Below, piece after piece: positions 11,959-22,714 of a DNA stretch of 64,000 nt. Made by a program: the position numbers and the translations under genes. The stretch comes from Aphanomyces cochlioides (lineage: Eukaryota > Oomycota > Saprolegniomycetes > Saprolegniales > Verrucalvaceae). The notes below the pieces were generated by a model. That model was not told where the DNA came from and searched no databases. It was given only the letters and a program-made list of their open reading frames with translations. How positions within the stretch are numbered: the first letter of the stretch is position 1; each line of letters begins with the position of its first letter. The stretch lies in assembly GCA_019828595.1 (NCBI GenBank), contig JAHQRK010000002.1, forward strand, positions 1,736,001 through 1,800,000. Reading direction: 5' to 3'.

Positions 11959-13104
11959 CTACAAATCATCATTGACGTTTCGTTTGAGGTATTCCTTAAG
12001 CGACGGAGGTCGCAGTCCAAAGTATTTTGAAATTTGGTTGCCTCCATTGACGTACCAATGGCAGTTTGTCAAAAACATTGCAATAAGTACCATGGGTCCA
12101 ACAGCAGAAAGCATGATATTCTGCTGCATCTTGAATGTGACAAAGGACCACAGAGTCTTCATTCGCCCGAAATTCCATTCATCTGCGACCCGCAATTTGC
12201 TCATGGACGCATTGAATTCATGCTGCAGGGGATCGAGGTTACTTCCTTTATAACCCGACACAATCCATTTAGACAAGGGATACGCTGGGTCTCCGTAAAT
12301 AAAATAGCCGGAGAAAATGTCTTCGTGCAGACTGAAATATTCCAACAAGCCACTCATACGAAGGAGTGTCACGTCGTGTCGACTTCCAGCAAGAGGACCA
12401 AAGAAGTGAATACACAGCCCGTCAGGAGTTGTCAAGCCTTGATAATTGAGACAATGGCGCCGCTTATGACCGGAGTATATTCTTTTCTGCAAGTTTCTTC
12501 CGGCACTTTTTTTCGATTTTGAAGTAATTCGGCATGATTCAATTTTCGTTCCATCGGGAAAAGTCCAAACGTTGCCCAAAGAGGAACTTCGTGCATGAAT
12601 AGCTTCCGCATACAAGCGTATACGATGCTTTACAAGATCTAAGGGGCAATACATGACTGCCGACCATCGTTCATGGAGAAACTTGAGAGTGTAGTTGAAA
12701 ATACGGCATAATTGTTCACGGGATCGACCAAAGGTATCCATTTGAGTGTTGTAGGACACTGGGTAATGTAAACGATTGAGTAGAATGCATAGTGACTCAA
12801 CACCAAGCAGGCGGTCTCGATGTTTGGTTTGGACTACGTGAGGTATATCAAGTAGAGATGCAAGCTCCAAAATCTGGTGTACTTTGAAGCGGAACTTTAG
12901 ACGCGCTGAGGCGTCTGATAGAGAGCGAAGATCAAACCTAACGTCCGGTACAAGCGGTCGCTCGATGGGAATTAGTCCAAAATGCTCCAATATTGCAAGA
13001 GACTTGTCGCTATCAGCGCCGATGTTTTGCAGCCATGCGTACACTTGGAACGAAAGGTCAGTCGATGGAGAAGGAGCCATGATATTGAGAAATGCAAGTA
13101 ACAT
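11959..13104 (-). CDS. PIF/Harbinger DDE transposase
   Basis: 381 residues. The DDE nuclease signature of the PIF1 family is visible: PDGTKIE (Asp184), the strand YSGHKRRHCLNYQGL, GPLAGSRHD, YGDPAYPL (Asp272) and DEWNFGRMK (Glu309), with 36 residues between the second acid and the glutamate. The N-terminal 150 residues hold the helix-turn-helix region that precedes the catalytic core (NTQMDTFGRSREQLCRIF). All three acids are present and the frame is open, so it may still be functional. It acts with the Myb-like partner to cut the element out and reinsert it. Confidence 0.88.
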   Translation of the reverse strand: MLLAFLNIMAPSPSTDLSFQVYAWLQNIGADSDKSLAILEHFGLIPIERPLVPDVRFDLRSLSDASARLKFRFKVHQILELASLLDIPHVVQTKHRDRLLGVESLCILLNRLHYPVSYNTQMDTFGRSREQLCRIFNYTLKFLHERWSAVMYCPLDLVKHRIRLYAEAIHARSSSLGNVWTFPDGTKIESCRITSKSKKSAGRNLQKRIYSGHKRRHCLNYQGLTTPDGLCIHFFGPLAGSRHDVTLLRMSGLLEYFSLHEDIFSGYFIYGDPAYPLSKWIVSGYKGSNLDPLQHEFNASMSKLRVADEWNFGRMKTLWSFVTFKMQQNIMLSAVGPMVLIAMFLTNCHWYVNGGNQISKYFGLRPPSLKEYLKRNVNDDL

Positions 13105-13238
13105 TAGTCGTTATGAAACCACTCAGTTATGGCACGGACAAACTGCGAAATGACTCTTAGGAGGAAAATGGGGGACGAATGTGGGAACGATAAAACACCA
13201 GGTTTAACATTAGAAAAACCATGTCTTTATCGAATAAC

Positions 13239-15294
13239 CTAACTACCACTCACATTCGCTTTTCGCATCAAGTTGACAATCAATTTCCAAGACAATTGAC
13301 CTCTTCGACGACTGCGCTGCATCGGAGTCACTTCGTCCACGTGGATCGCGTCACTGCAGTGCAAGTACATATCATGGGCCTCCTTTTCTGTTGGTTTGGA
13401 CTTGAATACACCCGTCCGTCGAGCTTTGTCAGCAATTGGTTTCATCAAGTAGTTCAGGTCACTCATGCGTTTTCTGGCATTGCGACTTGGTAGGTCTCTG
13501 GTGCGGATGAGGCGCAGTGGGGGCAGTCTATTCGCTTGATTGCCACACATGTAAAGTATCCACATCTAGTAAGCTGTCCCATTCGGCACGATAAAGTTTG
13601 AAGGCACGGTAGGGTAGAGAAGCTCGCAATCGACGGGCTGTGAATCATTTGGGGTTGGAGGCTCGTCAGCATTGTGCTGTCTTAAAGCACCAGATGACTG
13701 TAAGCACGCATTAACTACCCTTTCAATGCCATTGTAGGTAACAGATGAGCCAATGTCGTTTGCATTTTGCTCACCAACATGGATGCTTCGAATGATTTCG
13801 CCTTTGGCCGACTCAAGAGCTGTCATTGTTGCTTTCACGTGGTCCAGCACAGTCGTGAGCTCTGACAAAATTGCCACATGCGGGGGAATTCCAGTGGGAC
13901 GAATGTTCGAGCCAAGATTGTAGTTGCCACATGACACAAGGGATTTTAATCGATCGACCAATTGAATATTCATGAAAAGCGGAGTGCTCAACAAGGGATG
14001 CTCAAGTGATAGGACTGATTTCAAATAATCATAATGGAACACAAGTGATGCAAGTGCAAACTCTTGAATGTATCTGAGGCCAAGAGGTGCACCAGGAAAC
14101 ATTAGCTCAATACATTCACTGATGAATTCCGATCTGCTGTAAACGATGGGGGCAAAATTGCAAAATCGGCTGACGATATGGGCAAACCAGAAACTGTGCG
14201 ACCAACATACATATCGCCAGCACCTTCATATCGTATATATGTATTTTGAATTCCACCCATAGACCAACCAGCTCGAAGGTGGACTGCAGAAGAAGGGGGG
14301 CACGCTGTAGACCCAGACGAGCAATAAGTTGCAGCACCTTTGCGCAGAGAATGTGTACCAATATCATTCGCGTCCAAGCCACGTCTCTCTAATCACACAC
14401 CACGCTTGAATCGTCAAGCAGTGTGCTCAAGACTTTGCGAAATCTGTCATATTGCTTTCCACCGGGAAAAAGGAGGTCGGAAGCTCCATCAAACTGAAAG
14501 CAACTCCAATATATACCCAAGGCCAAAATAGGGCATACACAGGGACAAAGTGGGTTAGCGTAGATATGTCTGGGGTCCCGTGGACGGTCACCAGACTGGT
14601 CATTTTTCATATGAGCAAAATACACGCAAAGGGCATCACCAGACCATCCCATATGACCAAAACGTATCCCAAATGCATTCGAGGCTCTACACATTAGGTT
14701 CCAAGCAATAACCATGTACGTTCGGGCAAATATTGTGTCTTTTCTAGAGCGGCGCAACAAGTTTTCACAAAGATATTCGTACAGCTCAAAAGGCATAGGA
14801 GATTTCCCGATTTTGATCTTCTCATGGCCATTGGAAATACTGCTAGCAATGGTTCGTTTAAATCCTTTGAAGTAGTTTGCCAATTCAGTTGATAGAGTTG
14901 TTGACATGATAGAACCATATTCACGAAACAAATTGAAGAGGCCAGAACGGTGGGTGTTTAAAGACGAGTAGCTCAAGCTAGAGCCGTCGCTCTTCTTAAG
15001 AGTTAAGAGCCACGCAACAAAGTCGGTCGCTTCCAATCGATCAAAATAAATGGGCTGGATGCTACGTGGAACTAGAATCGACTTCACTTTGGCTCTGAGC
15101 TCGAGCTCAGAGAGCTGCATATCGCCAACTGCATCAGAGAATTCAACTGTAATCAAGTGCGGCTCGTTCAGCACAGCCCAAGTAATAAAGCGAGAGTAAG
15201 ATTGCATGTAAACTGACCGAGAGCTTCTCGACACCGTGTTTGCCCGAATTTCGTTTGCTCTTTGGCGCAAGTCGTCCAAACTCTCAGACTCCAT
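13239..15294 (-). pseudogene. Crypton-type tyrosine recombinase, decayed
   Basis: Three consecutive minus-strand frames together make one recombinase: 15294-14389 (301 codons), 14377-14102 and 14102-13566, with a further in-frame stretch to 13239. Visible catalytic parts: the first arginine in NLMCRASNAFGIRFGHM, the HxxR box in IGTHSLRKGAATY, and the tyrosine region NTYIRYEGAGDMYVGR. The C-terminal part (PPLRLIRTRDLP and onward) resembles the DNA-binding tail of oomycete Cryptons. Breaks: a frame change near 14388, another at 14102 where TAA overlaps ATG, and a TAG at 13566-13568. No intron of plausible size explains them. Cryptons move as circles by tyrosine recombination and have no inverted repeats, so its place inside Harbinger ends suggests nesting or capture. 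Confidence 0.82.
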
Positions 15295-15562
15295 TTTGTT
15301 GGATTGTGGTCCACAAAATCGCGAAAGATGCCGATTTCTTCGAAGTCACAGGGGGGAAGTCAGTGAGAAAAAAGGTGATATTTGAATTAATGGGACGAAT
15401 TGTCCCACAAAACCTCTGAAACTGAATGATACGTCCCAAATATTCCGGAGAATGGTGTATTTGAGGATGCCATATCCATTGCCATATCCGTATTCTGTAC
15501 GGATAAATTATGGCAACGGCAATGGCAAAAATTGCGAAATCTCTCTAATATGCTTTTAAGCC

Positions 15563-15593
15563 ATTCGTTGATTTATATTATAAATCAACGAAT
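15563..15593. repeat. Perfect 14-bp-arm palindrome abutting the Harbinger right end
   Basis: ATTCGTTGATTTAT, three bases, then its exact reverse complement. It overlaps the last two bases of the right terminal repeat and lies outside the element. It may be the target hairpin the element inserted beside, or a terminal fragment of another small transposon. Confidence 0.65.
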
Positions 15594-15723
15594 CTTATGA
15601 GACGCAATCTCCACTCCTTAGTTAAACAATAATGATACGGATGCTCTGGGCTCTATCAAGTGTTTACTTAAACTACCTGTAGCTGAATGAGTTGTCATTT
15701 TCTTCTATTTTCGACACTTTGGG

Positions 15724-15915
15724 TTATCTAATGAACGTGAGCAGCGACTTCCTGCAATACAAGCTTTGAGGGGGCACCTGAAAATGTTTATGTGACTTGC
15801 CTTTGGACTGCGAAGGTTTTTCTTCCTCCATTGCACCATGAAAATAAACAACTGTGAGGGAAATAATCAACACCAAGCAGATTGTGGTTAACGCAATTGT
15901 GACGAAATTGAGCAT
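15724..15915 (-). CDS. Possible small single-pass membrane protein
   Basis: 63 codons. The N-terminal ~27 residues form one strong hydrophobic segment (FVTIALTTICLVLIISLTVVY), followed by a hydrophilic tail with Glu/Lys clusters (MEEEKPSQSKGKSHK). I recognise no family. It could also be the first exon of a spliced gene. The hydrophobic run is the only support. Confidence 0.3.
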   Translation of the reverse strand: MLNFVTIALTTICLVLIISLTVVYFHGAMEEEKPSQSKGKSHKHFQVPPQSLYCRKSLLTFIR

Positions 15916-16882
15916 GGCGAGGAAAATTCACTGCTTAGAGTTAACAGTCTCGAACATGAACGCCACATCTCAACTTTGGTGCGACCACACGACCAGCCCC
16001 AGGTCTTAATACACTGTAATGGCATTTCCGTGAAATGACGCAGAAAATTCCAGCGACAATCCATATCGCCACACAATAGGAAAATTAGCCGTGACCCGAT
16101 CAGAGCTGCAGCTATCGACTAGCATTTGTGAAGGATGCTAACACAATTCCTTGCTCTATCTCGCTGTCTTTTGAACCTGCGGATGCTTTTTGACAATCAA
16201 AGCCCCGCGCAACCCATGATATCAGCAACAAGGTAATCCATGCAAAACTGTAAGGGGCGACAAAGATGATGCTAGTCTTTTAAGACTGGATTGTAGTTTT
16301 CATGCACGCATTTTTTCTCTAATCTCGCGAAGCTTACTGGTAAGGTATGGCTTAGATGGTAGTGAGAATCGTACAGTTTTATGGGAGTATCGAACTCAGC
16401 AAAGATAAGTCTATTGAAAAAATGGACGTCTGTCTCAACGAGTCATCAGCATTTTCAATGGCGCATGAGCCCCTCGTTATGTGTCTAGTGGGCAGTGACC
16501 GTGAAAAGGAAATTTATACAGGGTATGACACTTTTATCCACACACACCAAAATGCAACGAGCTCATACCGTCACAGACGAGAATTTGTCTAAGTTGACGT
16601 CGTAGTGAGAGCTTCAGCAGAAATTTTGCCCCTTTTATTCCAAGCCGCGATAGGAAGAGGGTTTTAGTATTGATACTTCTTCAAATTAATATTAATACCT
16701 CTGCAGGATGATTTTCTGAAGCGATTTGCGTTATGGATGTTTGAAGAGCCCTCCCATTCGATGTGCATCGTTTGTACACCCCCCCCTGTATATTGCGGTG
16801 ACACTAAATATCATTTGCTACAGATGTGCGATGGTGTAGTGCCTATCCTTGTCAATGGGTAGTTCTTGGTTCTTTGGACTTG
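15916..16882. other. No gene recognised
   Basis: Spacer before the coiled-coil gene array. Open frames are short and without motifs. Confidence 0.5.
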
Positions 16883-17320
16883 CTCCACCTTCTCAATGAG
16901 TTCTTGCGTCGTTTCAAACGAATCGAGTTGGATCTGGTCCATCTTGGTCTGTAAAACATCCAGCTCAACCTTCAATCGACGACGCCGATGTTGCTCTTTC
17001 TCCAGACGTTTCGTGACTTCATAGAGCGCTTCTTCCAGTTTGGACTAGTCGTATTTTGTAGTCATATTCAGTGAACATAAGGGCTGTATTCCATGACATC
17101 AAGAACCTGTCTACGACCATGCACTCGATTCTTAGATCCACAACGTCATGGACAACAGTCATTTGTTCACAGAAGACAACACGTACAAACTTGTACCTAT
17201 GTCTTTCCTGTCAATTCTCCAATGCATCCTTCCATTTCAGTCGAGTCAGGTATCGAGCTTTCTACTGTCCAATGTACTTGAAAGTGTCGACAAGTTTCAA
17301 TATGTTTACAAGTGGTGAGA
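16883..17320. pseudogene. Old scrambled fragments of the coiled-coil gene
   Basis: 16883-17040 is a diverged reverse-complement copy of the coiled-coil coding region that in copy B lies at about 37929-38095. 17121-17190 is a diverged plus-strand copy of the segment just before it (the stretch around GTCATGGAC). 17223-17312 resembles the spacer before copy B (36893-36974). All carry many substitutions and small indels, in contrast to the near-identity of copies A and B. They show an older duplication and inversion at this locus. Confidence 0.65.
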
Positions 17321-17686
17321 TTTTAGAGTCCTTCTCTTTCAAGGCACAGGTCTTAGCGGGGTCCTATTTCGAAAAGGGACATCCTCCGCTGAACCATCTT
17401 CCGTTTAATTTCCAAAGACCGTTCGATTTTCTGTTGGCGTTGAAAGATGCAACTCGATCTCAGATTGCTGTGAATGTCTTGTGGCAAGGATGGCTTGCGT
17501 ACTTGTTTTGCCAATTCTGGTGTTTCATCCAATGACGTGGCAAGCGTGGAGAGCAGGCTCGAGCGACTCTCCATACATTATGTTGCCTAGAAAGCTACCA
17601 CGTCTCCTTAATCCAGTACTTTTCGCTGCGACAAAAGCGCGCCAACTTTTTTCCCCACCGCTCATTTCGCAATTCGACCGATCAAG

Positions 17687-18972
17687 ATGCAAACCAACAA
17701 CCAACAAGTCCAAGACCTCAAGAGCCAGCTCGCCGCCATCACGGCCGCATACGACCAACACGTCTTGGCGAGCAACCAAGTCGAAGAAGAACTCGACCAA
17801 CAAGTGAACGAAGCCCTCAACCAAGCGGCCATGTGGCGCCATCGAGCCCAACAATACGAAGAAGAGTTGCAACGGGTGCGTATCAAGATGTCAGCACGCA
17901 CACACGAAGTCGGCGCGCTTCAACAACAACTTACAGTGACGAAAGACGCATCTCATGCCATGAAGATGGCCAAAGTCGCCGCGGAAAACGAACTCGACCA
18001 ACTGGCGTCAGAAGTCCGTGCCTTGCAAGCGTCCAACGAACATCTCCAAGACCAACTCGACACGGCCATCGAGGACAAGATCTTGCTACAAACCGACTAC
18101 GACGAGACCAAGACTCAACTCGAGGTCACATGCGAGCGTCTCCGTGCGGAAATCGTCCACTTGAAGTCCGAGCTCTCGGTCGTCCAGATGAGGAAGAAGC
18201 AAGAACCTACCCACGACCAAGCACTCGACTCTTTGATCCACGATGTCATGGACGACAGTCCTTTGTCCAGTACGGAAGATGAAGACGACACCTACACACT
18301 GGAAGAAGCGCTCTATGACGTCACGGCGCGTCTGGAGGAAGAGCAACGTCGGCGTCGTCAAGTGAAGGCTGAGCTGGTTGAATTACAGACCCAGATGGAC
18401 CAGATCCAACTCGATTCGTTTGAAACGACGCAAGAGCTCATCGAGAAGGCGGAAAGAGTCAACCGTGCTCAAGACGAGGTACGCAATTCCATTCTTCATC
18501 GCCTCATTCTCTCTCTTAGGTGGCCCATCTCAAGGAGGCCCTCCTGTCTGTCCAAGACCAGCTGGCCTTGTCCAAACGACAGCATGACATGGAGCGACCC
18601 CAATCCCAACCAGCCATTGACGCATACGTGGATGAGTTGGCTCAGCTTCGTCACGCACAGTCGACAATCTCCTGCGTGGACAACCCAGTTGAGACGGACC
18701 AAGATCAACAGGGCGAGCAGCCTCCAGAGGGTGGTGCCACTTCACAAGTGAGCCAAGAGCGTCCAAGCCATGTTGGAGATTTTACGCCAGGCACTGTTGA
18801 CGTGACAACAACTTCAAAGCTCAGCTGGGATCCTCAACTGTTGTTTCGTCTGTGGCATGGAGTGGCGCCGTGGATCTTCCTGGCGTTGTCGGTGACGATG
18901 CCATGGAATACCCCCTGCTTTGAAAGTGGGTTGGAGCTGCTCATCCAAGCGTGTGTCAGTAATAGCTGTTAA
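17687..18972 (+). pseudogene. Coiled-coil/membrane gene copy A, 5' part, cut by the Polinton
   Basis: Exons 17687-18478 and 18520-18957 with a 41-nt intron (18479-18519), nearly base-for-base the same as copy B at 37314-38584. Homology to B begins at 17419, so about 270 bases of promoter were duplicated too. After 18957 the frame runs into the left terminal repeat and stops at 18972, leaving about 414 of 628 residues: the coiled coil and first hydrophobic segment remain, but the second segment and the tail are lost. The continuation lies at 36235-36891. A truncated protein could still be made and might compete with copy B. Confidence 0.88.
18952..18957 (+). repeat. Left 6-bp target-site duplication of the Polinton
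   Basis: TGTGTC, repeated at 36229-36234 and present once at the empty site in copy B (38579-38584). Confidence 0.95.
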
Positions 18973-19241
18973 AGGTATATCGTGGCCACTTCAAAATTCT
19001 CACGACGAGAAGCATTAGTAAGGCATCATCCATTAGCTAAGAATGGATTCTCACCCATTTCCACAACCATACGCTAGAGACACCCTCGAGCAAAAAACAC
19101 AATTTTTTAACACTTGTGGAAGTGTCCAAAGGCAAAATGATCACCACTCAAAGCATTTTGCATCACCAGCATAATCTTGACCTTCATACAGAAAATTTTA
19201 AAATTCATTTGATCTTGAACAATAATTATTTATAATATAAT
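18958..19241 (+). repeat. Left terminal inverted repeat of the Polinton
   Basis: 284 bp, starting AGTAATAGCTGTTAAAGG. It matches the right repeat in inverted orientation except for one substitution (in CTCACGACG versus CTCATGACG) and four extra T's in a T-run. In protein-primed replication these ends carry the terminal protein and the origins. Confidence 0.95.
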
Positions 19242-19258
19242 ACAACAAATAATCACAA

Positions 19259-19414
19259 ATGGCTCCACCAAAGAAATCACCCGAAGACAAAAAACCAAGA
19301 GTTCAGGTGAATCACGATTATTACTACAAACATCAACAACGCATCTTGGATCGAATTAATGCTAGAAATCACTACAAAAGAGAAGTTAATTTGTTAAGAC
19401 AAATCAATGTTTAA
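19259..19414 (+). CDS. Small basic protein next to the left repeat
   Basis: 51 residues, lysine- and arginine-rich (MAPPKKSPEDKKPRVQVN, then HHYK-like aromatic/basic content). It begins 17 nt after the terminal repeat and precedes the polymerase in the same direction. No family is recognised. Its charge and position would suit a DNA-binding or packaging peptide, but this is speculation. Confidence 0.5.
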   Translation: MAPPKKSPEDKKPRVQVNHDYYYKHQQRILDRINARNHYKREVNLLRQINV

Positions 19415-19531
19415 GACACAGAATTTTGATATTTTCTAAGCTATATTTTTTTTATTCCAACTCATATACATCTTCAAGAAAAACAATTTGATCTTGAAAG
19501 AAAAATTGTAATTATATAGATCTGAAAAATT

Positions 19532-22500
19532 ATGTCTTCAAAAGCTAATAATGCAATTAAAGCAACTAGAGCCAAGTCAGTAGTCTATCAACAGGCTAAA
19601 TCACTTGGTCTCCCCGTTAGATGGGATATGAAAATATCCAAGATCCAAGAAATCCTAAATCAACCACAACGTAAAGCTGACTCTCAGACTAAAATTGCAT
19701 CAGTCTTTAAGATGTATAAAGCTAAATCACAATTAAGTGATTTCAAAGCATTAAAGAAGGTTAACAGTTATCAAACAACAACTTTGCTTCTTGAACAATT
19801 TAAGCGAATTCGTCCAAACATCATTGCTCCTGCCGACAAAAACTTATTAGTTCATTTTCTGGATATAGATGGATCAACTCTTCGAACGTATCATTTGAAT
19901 TCTAATCAAGTAAATATTGAAAATCTTTATATAACTGAAAATAATGAATACACATCCGGAGCTGATGTTGATCTTAACATTCTTCCAACAACAATGATAA
20001 CGTTAGAATGGATTGAAGATCCAAAGCAATCCAGATCATCTCGCAAAAACTTTTTCCGTTATTTAACAAAAGCAGATTATTTACTTGACCAATTTCAAGT
20101 ATATCCTGAATCACCAAATGGTCTTCCAAAAGAATCAGAAATTCCATGCTTTCTATATGCTCTTGAGCAAGGAGGAGTTTCAAAAGTCATTGTTAATAAA
20201 ATTAAGCAACTAATGTTTCATTCAGGTATTACAACTAATTTGTTTAAAAAAATAGCAGAAAAGTTTAAGTTAAGATTGGAAGTAAAAACCTATAAAAACA
20301 ATAATGGAGTTAAAAGTTATAATATTAATAATTATGGACCTCATAGTAACAATGTAATTCGTCTTGGAGTAACGCCAAAACACGTATTTGCTATTAAAGA
20401 AACTAAAATCACTCTAACAGCTCTTAATAATCCAGAAATTGTAAAAATAGAAGGATCGACTGAATTTATACTTCATCACGGACGAGTTAGTTATAATTCA
20501 AAACGAATCAAGTTTCTTGACAGTTTTGAAGTCATTTCACATTTATATCACAACAGAGATAAATTACTTATTCCTATTACTCAAAGTAATGTTCCTAAAC
20601 TACTTAACAATGAGTATCAAAAAGTTGATTCATTATATGAAGAAGACTTTGATGAGAATACATTCAAAGAAATTGGACGTGTTGATGGTACAATGAAATT
20701 TGGTCAATCGCCTTTCAATCAAGTAATTAATAAATACACTAAACAATATGAAGAAATAATCAACTTTAATGTTATCTATTTCGATTTTGAAACATTAGTA
20801 AATAATGATAACGAGCACGTTGCCTACTGCATATCTTTCAAGATCCTAAAGTATAAATTTAGAAAGCTGTATTCAACAGGCGAAACACAAAACTTTTATG
20901 GGTTTGACTGTGCTCAACGATTTCTAGAGTCAATTCCCGAAAAGAGTCATAATTTACTTTGGGCTCACAATGCTGGATTCGATTTGCGTTTTCTAATGAA
21001 ACACGTAACAAGCTTTTCTCAAAAGAGCAATATGATAGAATGCGGAACTCGACTAAAGCAAGCTCATTGCTTTTATAAAAGCTCTGAACTTGTAGTCAAA
21101 TGCTCAATGAGTTTTATTAATAGCAAACTTGCAAATCTTCCAAAGATGTTCAAGGATGCAAGCAAAGATCTTAACTTAGAAAAAAAATCATTTCCTCATG
21201 ACTTCATAAATGAAAACAACTTCAAGTCAATGTGGAAGCTTAGCTATCTCAATGGATTTGAAGACAAAGGAGCTATGATTGCCAACGCAAACAAGATCGG
21301 TGCAGTAATTGAAGACCAAATCGATATCCAGAAGTATGCTATACATTATTGTAATCGCGATGTTGATGTTCTTCACACTTGTTTTGAAGCTTTCAGAATG
21401 ATGTTTATTAATCGTTTCAACATTGATGTATATCGATTTATGTCTATGCCATCAATTGCTTATGCAATTCAACATAATCAAGGTTGCTTTGATGGTTGCT
21501 ATGAACAAAATGGAATCGTTCTGGGATTTATCAGACAAGCTATTGTTGGAGGACGAGTTATGACTCGAGATAATAAGAAGTATCACATTAAACATCAATT
21601 ATCGGATTTTGATGCTGTTTCACTATATCCATCAGGACAATCAATATTAAGCGGTTATGTAAAAGGTAAAGCAAAATTCTTTAAGGATACAATTCCGAAT
21701 AATGCTGATTATTACATTGCTCGAGTTAGATTTAACTCTATCGGAAAACATCAAAGTTTTCCACTTTTAAGTATTCAACAAGATGGATCACGTGGTTTTA
21801 CAAATGATATCATAGGACAAACAATGGTTATTGGAAAGCAAGCTCTTGAAGATATTGTAAAATTTCAAAATGCTACATATACGGTAATTGAAGGTTGTTA
21901 TTGGGATGAAGGTTTTAATCCAAAGATAGTAGAAGCAGTAAAAGAATTATTCAACGAACGACTTAAGTTGAAAAAAGAAGGCAATCCTCTACAAGAAGGA
22001 ATCAAATTGCTCCTCAATAGCGCTTACGGAAAGCTAATTCAAAAACCAATTGTAAAAGAGAAGATACTTGTCAAAGGATCTGACGAGATTAAAGAGCGAA
22101 CAAAACGAAAGATTCATAAAATGATTTCAAGAACGCCAATTACTGATGATTTGGCATTATTTGAAGAACACAAATATCTCTATGAACATTATTCACCAGC
22201 TCATCTTGGAGTTCAGATACTCGATTCTTCAAAACATATTATGAATGAAGTTATGTGTCTTGCAGAAGATATTAAAGCTAACATTTGGTATCAGGATACA
22301 GATTCGATGATGATTGATCGTGATGGGGTTCCAAAATTGGCAATCGCTTTTAAAGAAAAATATGGAAGAGAACTAATTGGAAAGCAAATGGGGCAATTTC
22401 ATACAGATTTTAGTCTTGAAGGTTCAAAAGGAGAGGTTTATGCTAAGGAGTCAATATTCTTAGGAAAAAAAAGCTATGTGAATGTGCTATCTTGCGATGG

Positions 22501-22705
22501 TAATGATGTTGAGGGACATCATATTCGTATGAAGGGTATTCCTGGAAAGCTTCTTAAAGAAAATCCTCTCGAAAAGTATGTGAAGATGTATAATGGTGAA
22601 TCAATGGAATTTGATCTAAGCGAATGTTGTTCAATCGACATTAACACTAAGACACAAAAGGTAAGCAAGAGATTGAAGTTTACAAGAAAAGTTTCATTTG
22701 CTTAG
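19532..22705 (+). CDS. Protein-primed family B DNA polymerase
   Basis: 1057 residues. The exonuclease motifs are FDFETL (Asp418), AHNAGFDLRF (Asp484) and CNRDVDVL (Asp610/612). The polymerase motifs are A, DFDAVSLYPS (Asp694); B, LLNSAYGK (about 829); and C, YQDTDS (Asp922/924); KKSYVN follows. The order and spacing are those of protein-primed polymerases with the TPR1/TPR2 inserts, found in Polintons, adenoviruses, virophages and linear plasmids. The N-terminal ~400 residues are not conserved and may supply the terminal protein or an accessory domain, which I cannot show. It would copy the element from its inverted ends. The frame is intact, and an AT-rich TATATAG lies just upstream. Confidence 0.95.
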   Translation: MSSKANNAIKATRAKSVVYQQAKSLGLPVRWDMKISKIQEILNQPQRKADSQTKIASVFKMYKAKSQLSDFKALKKVNSYQTTTLLLEQFKRIRPNIIAPADKNLLVHFLDIDGSTLRTYHLNSNQVNIENLYITENNEYTSGADVDLNILPTTMITLEWIEDPKQSRSSRKNFFRYLTKADYLLDQFQVYPESPNGLPKESEIPCFLYALEQGGVSKVIVNKIKQLMFHSGITTNLFKKIAEKFKLRLEVKTYKNNNGVKSYNINNYGPHSNNVIRLGVTPKHVFAIKETKITLTALNNPEIVKIEGSTEFILHHGRVSYNSKRIKFLDSFEVISHLYHNRDKLLIPITQSNVPKLLNNEYQKVDSLYEEDFDENTFKEIGRVDGTMKFGQSPFNQVINKYTKQYEEIINFNVIYFDFETLVNNDNEHVAYCISFKILKYKFRKLYSTGETQNFYGFDCAQRFLESIPEKSHNLLWAHNAGFDLRFLMKHVTSFSQKSNMIECGTRLKQAHCFYKSSELVVKCSMSFINSKLANLPKMFKDASKDLNLEKKSFPHDFINENNFKSMWKLSYLNGFEDKGAMIANANKIGAVIEDQIDIQKYAIHYCNRDVDVLHTCFEAFRMMFINRFNIDVYRFMSMPSIAYAIQHNQGCFDGCYEQNGIVLGFIRQAIVGGRVMTRDNKKYHIKHQLSDFDAVSLYPSGQSILSGYVKGKAKFFKDTIPNNADYYIARVRFNSIGKHQSFPLLSIQQDGSRGFTNDIIGQTMVIGKQALEDIVKFQNATYTVIEGCYWDEGFNPKIVEAVKELFNERLKLKKEGNPLQEGIKLLLNSAYGKLIQKPIVKEKILVKGSDEIKERTKRKIHKMISRTPITDDLALFEEHKYLYEHYSPAHLGVQILDSSKHIMNEVMCLAEDIKANIWYQDTDSMMIDRDGVPKLAIAFKEKYGRELIGKQMGQFHTDFSLEGSKGEVYAKESIFLGKKSYVNVLSCDGNDVEGHHIRMKGIPGKLLKENPLEKYVKMYNGESMEFDLSECCSIDINTKTQKVSKRLKFTRKVSFA

Positions 22706-22714
22706 ATATATAAT

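Larger units (their letters stand above)
10891..15564. mobile_element. PIF/Harbinger-type DNA transposon enclosing a Crypton-type recombinase
   Basis: About 52 bases at 10891-10943 (beginning ATGGCTTAAAAGCAT, then AGAGAGATTTCGCAA and a CCATTGCC repeat) recur as an imperfect inverted copy at 15511-15564, so a 4.67-kb unit is bounded by terminal inverted repeats. Inside are the two proteins expected of PIF/Harbinger elements, a Myb/SANT-like DNA-binding protein (+) and a DDE transposase (-), plus a decayed tyrosine recombinase that does not belong to that superfamily. I could not find the expected 3-bp target duplication, so the exact ends are uncertain by a few bases. The repeats differ at several positions, so the insertion is not very recent. 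Confidence 0.75.

Noticed and set aside
14102..14391. Introns in the tyrosine recombinase instead of frameshifts
   Set aside because: The only GT-AG pairs that would fit are 12-24 nt, too short to splice.
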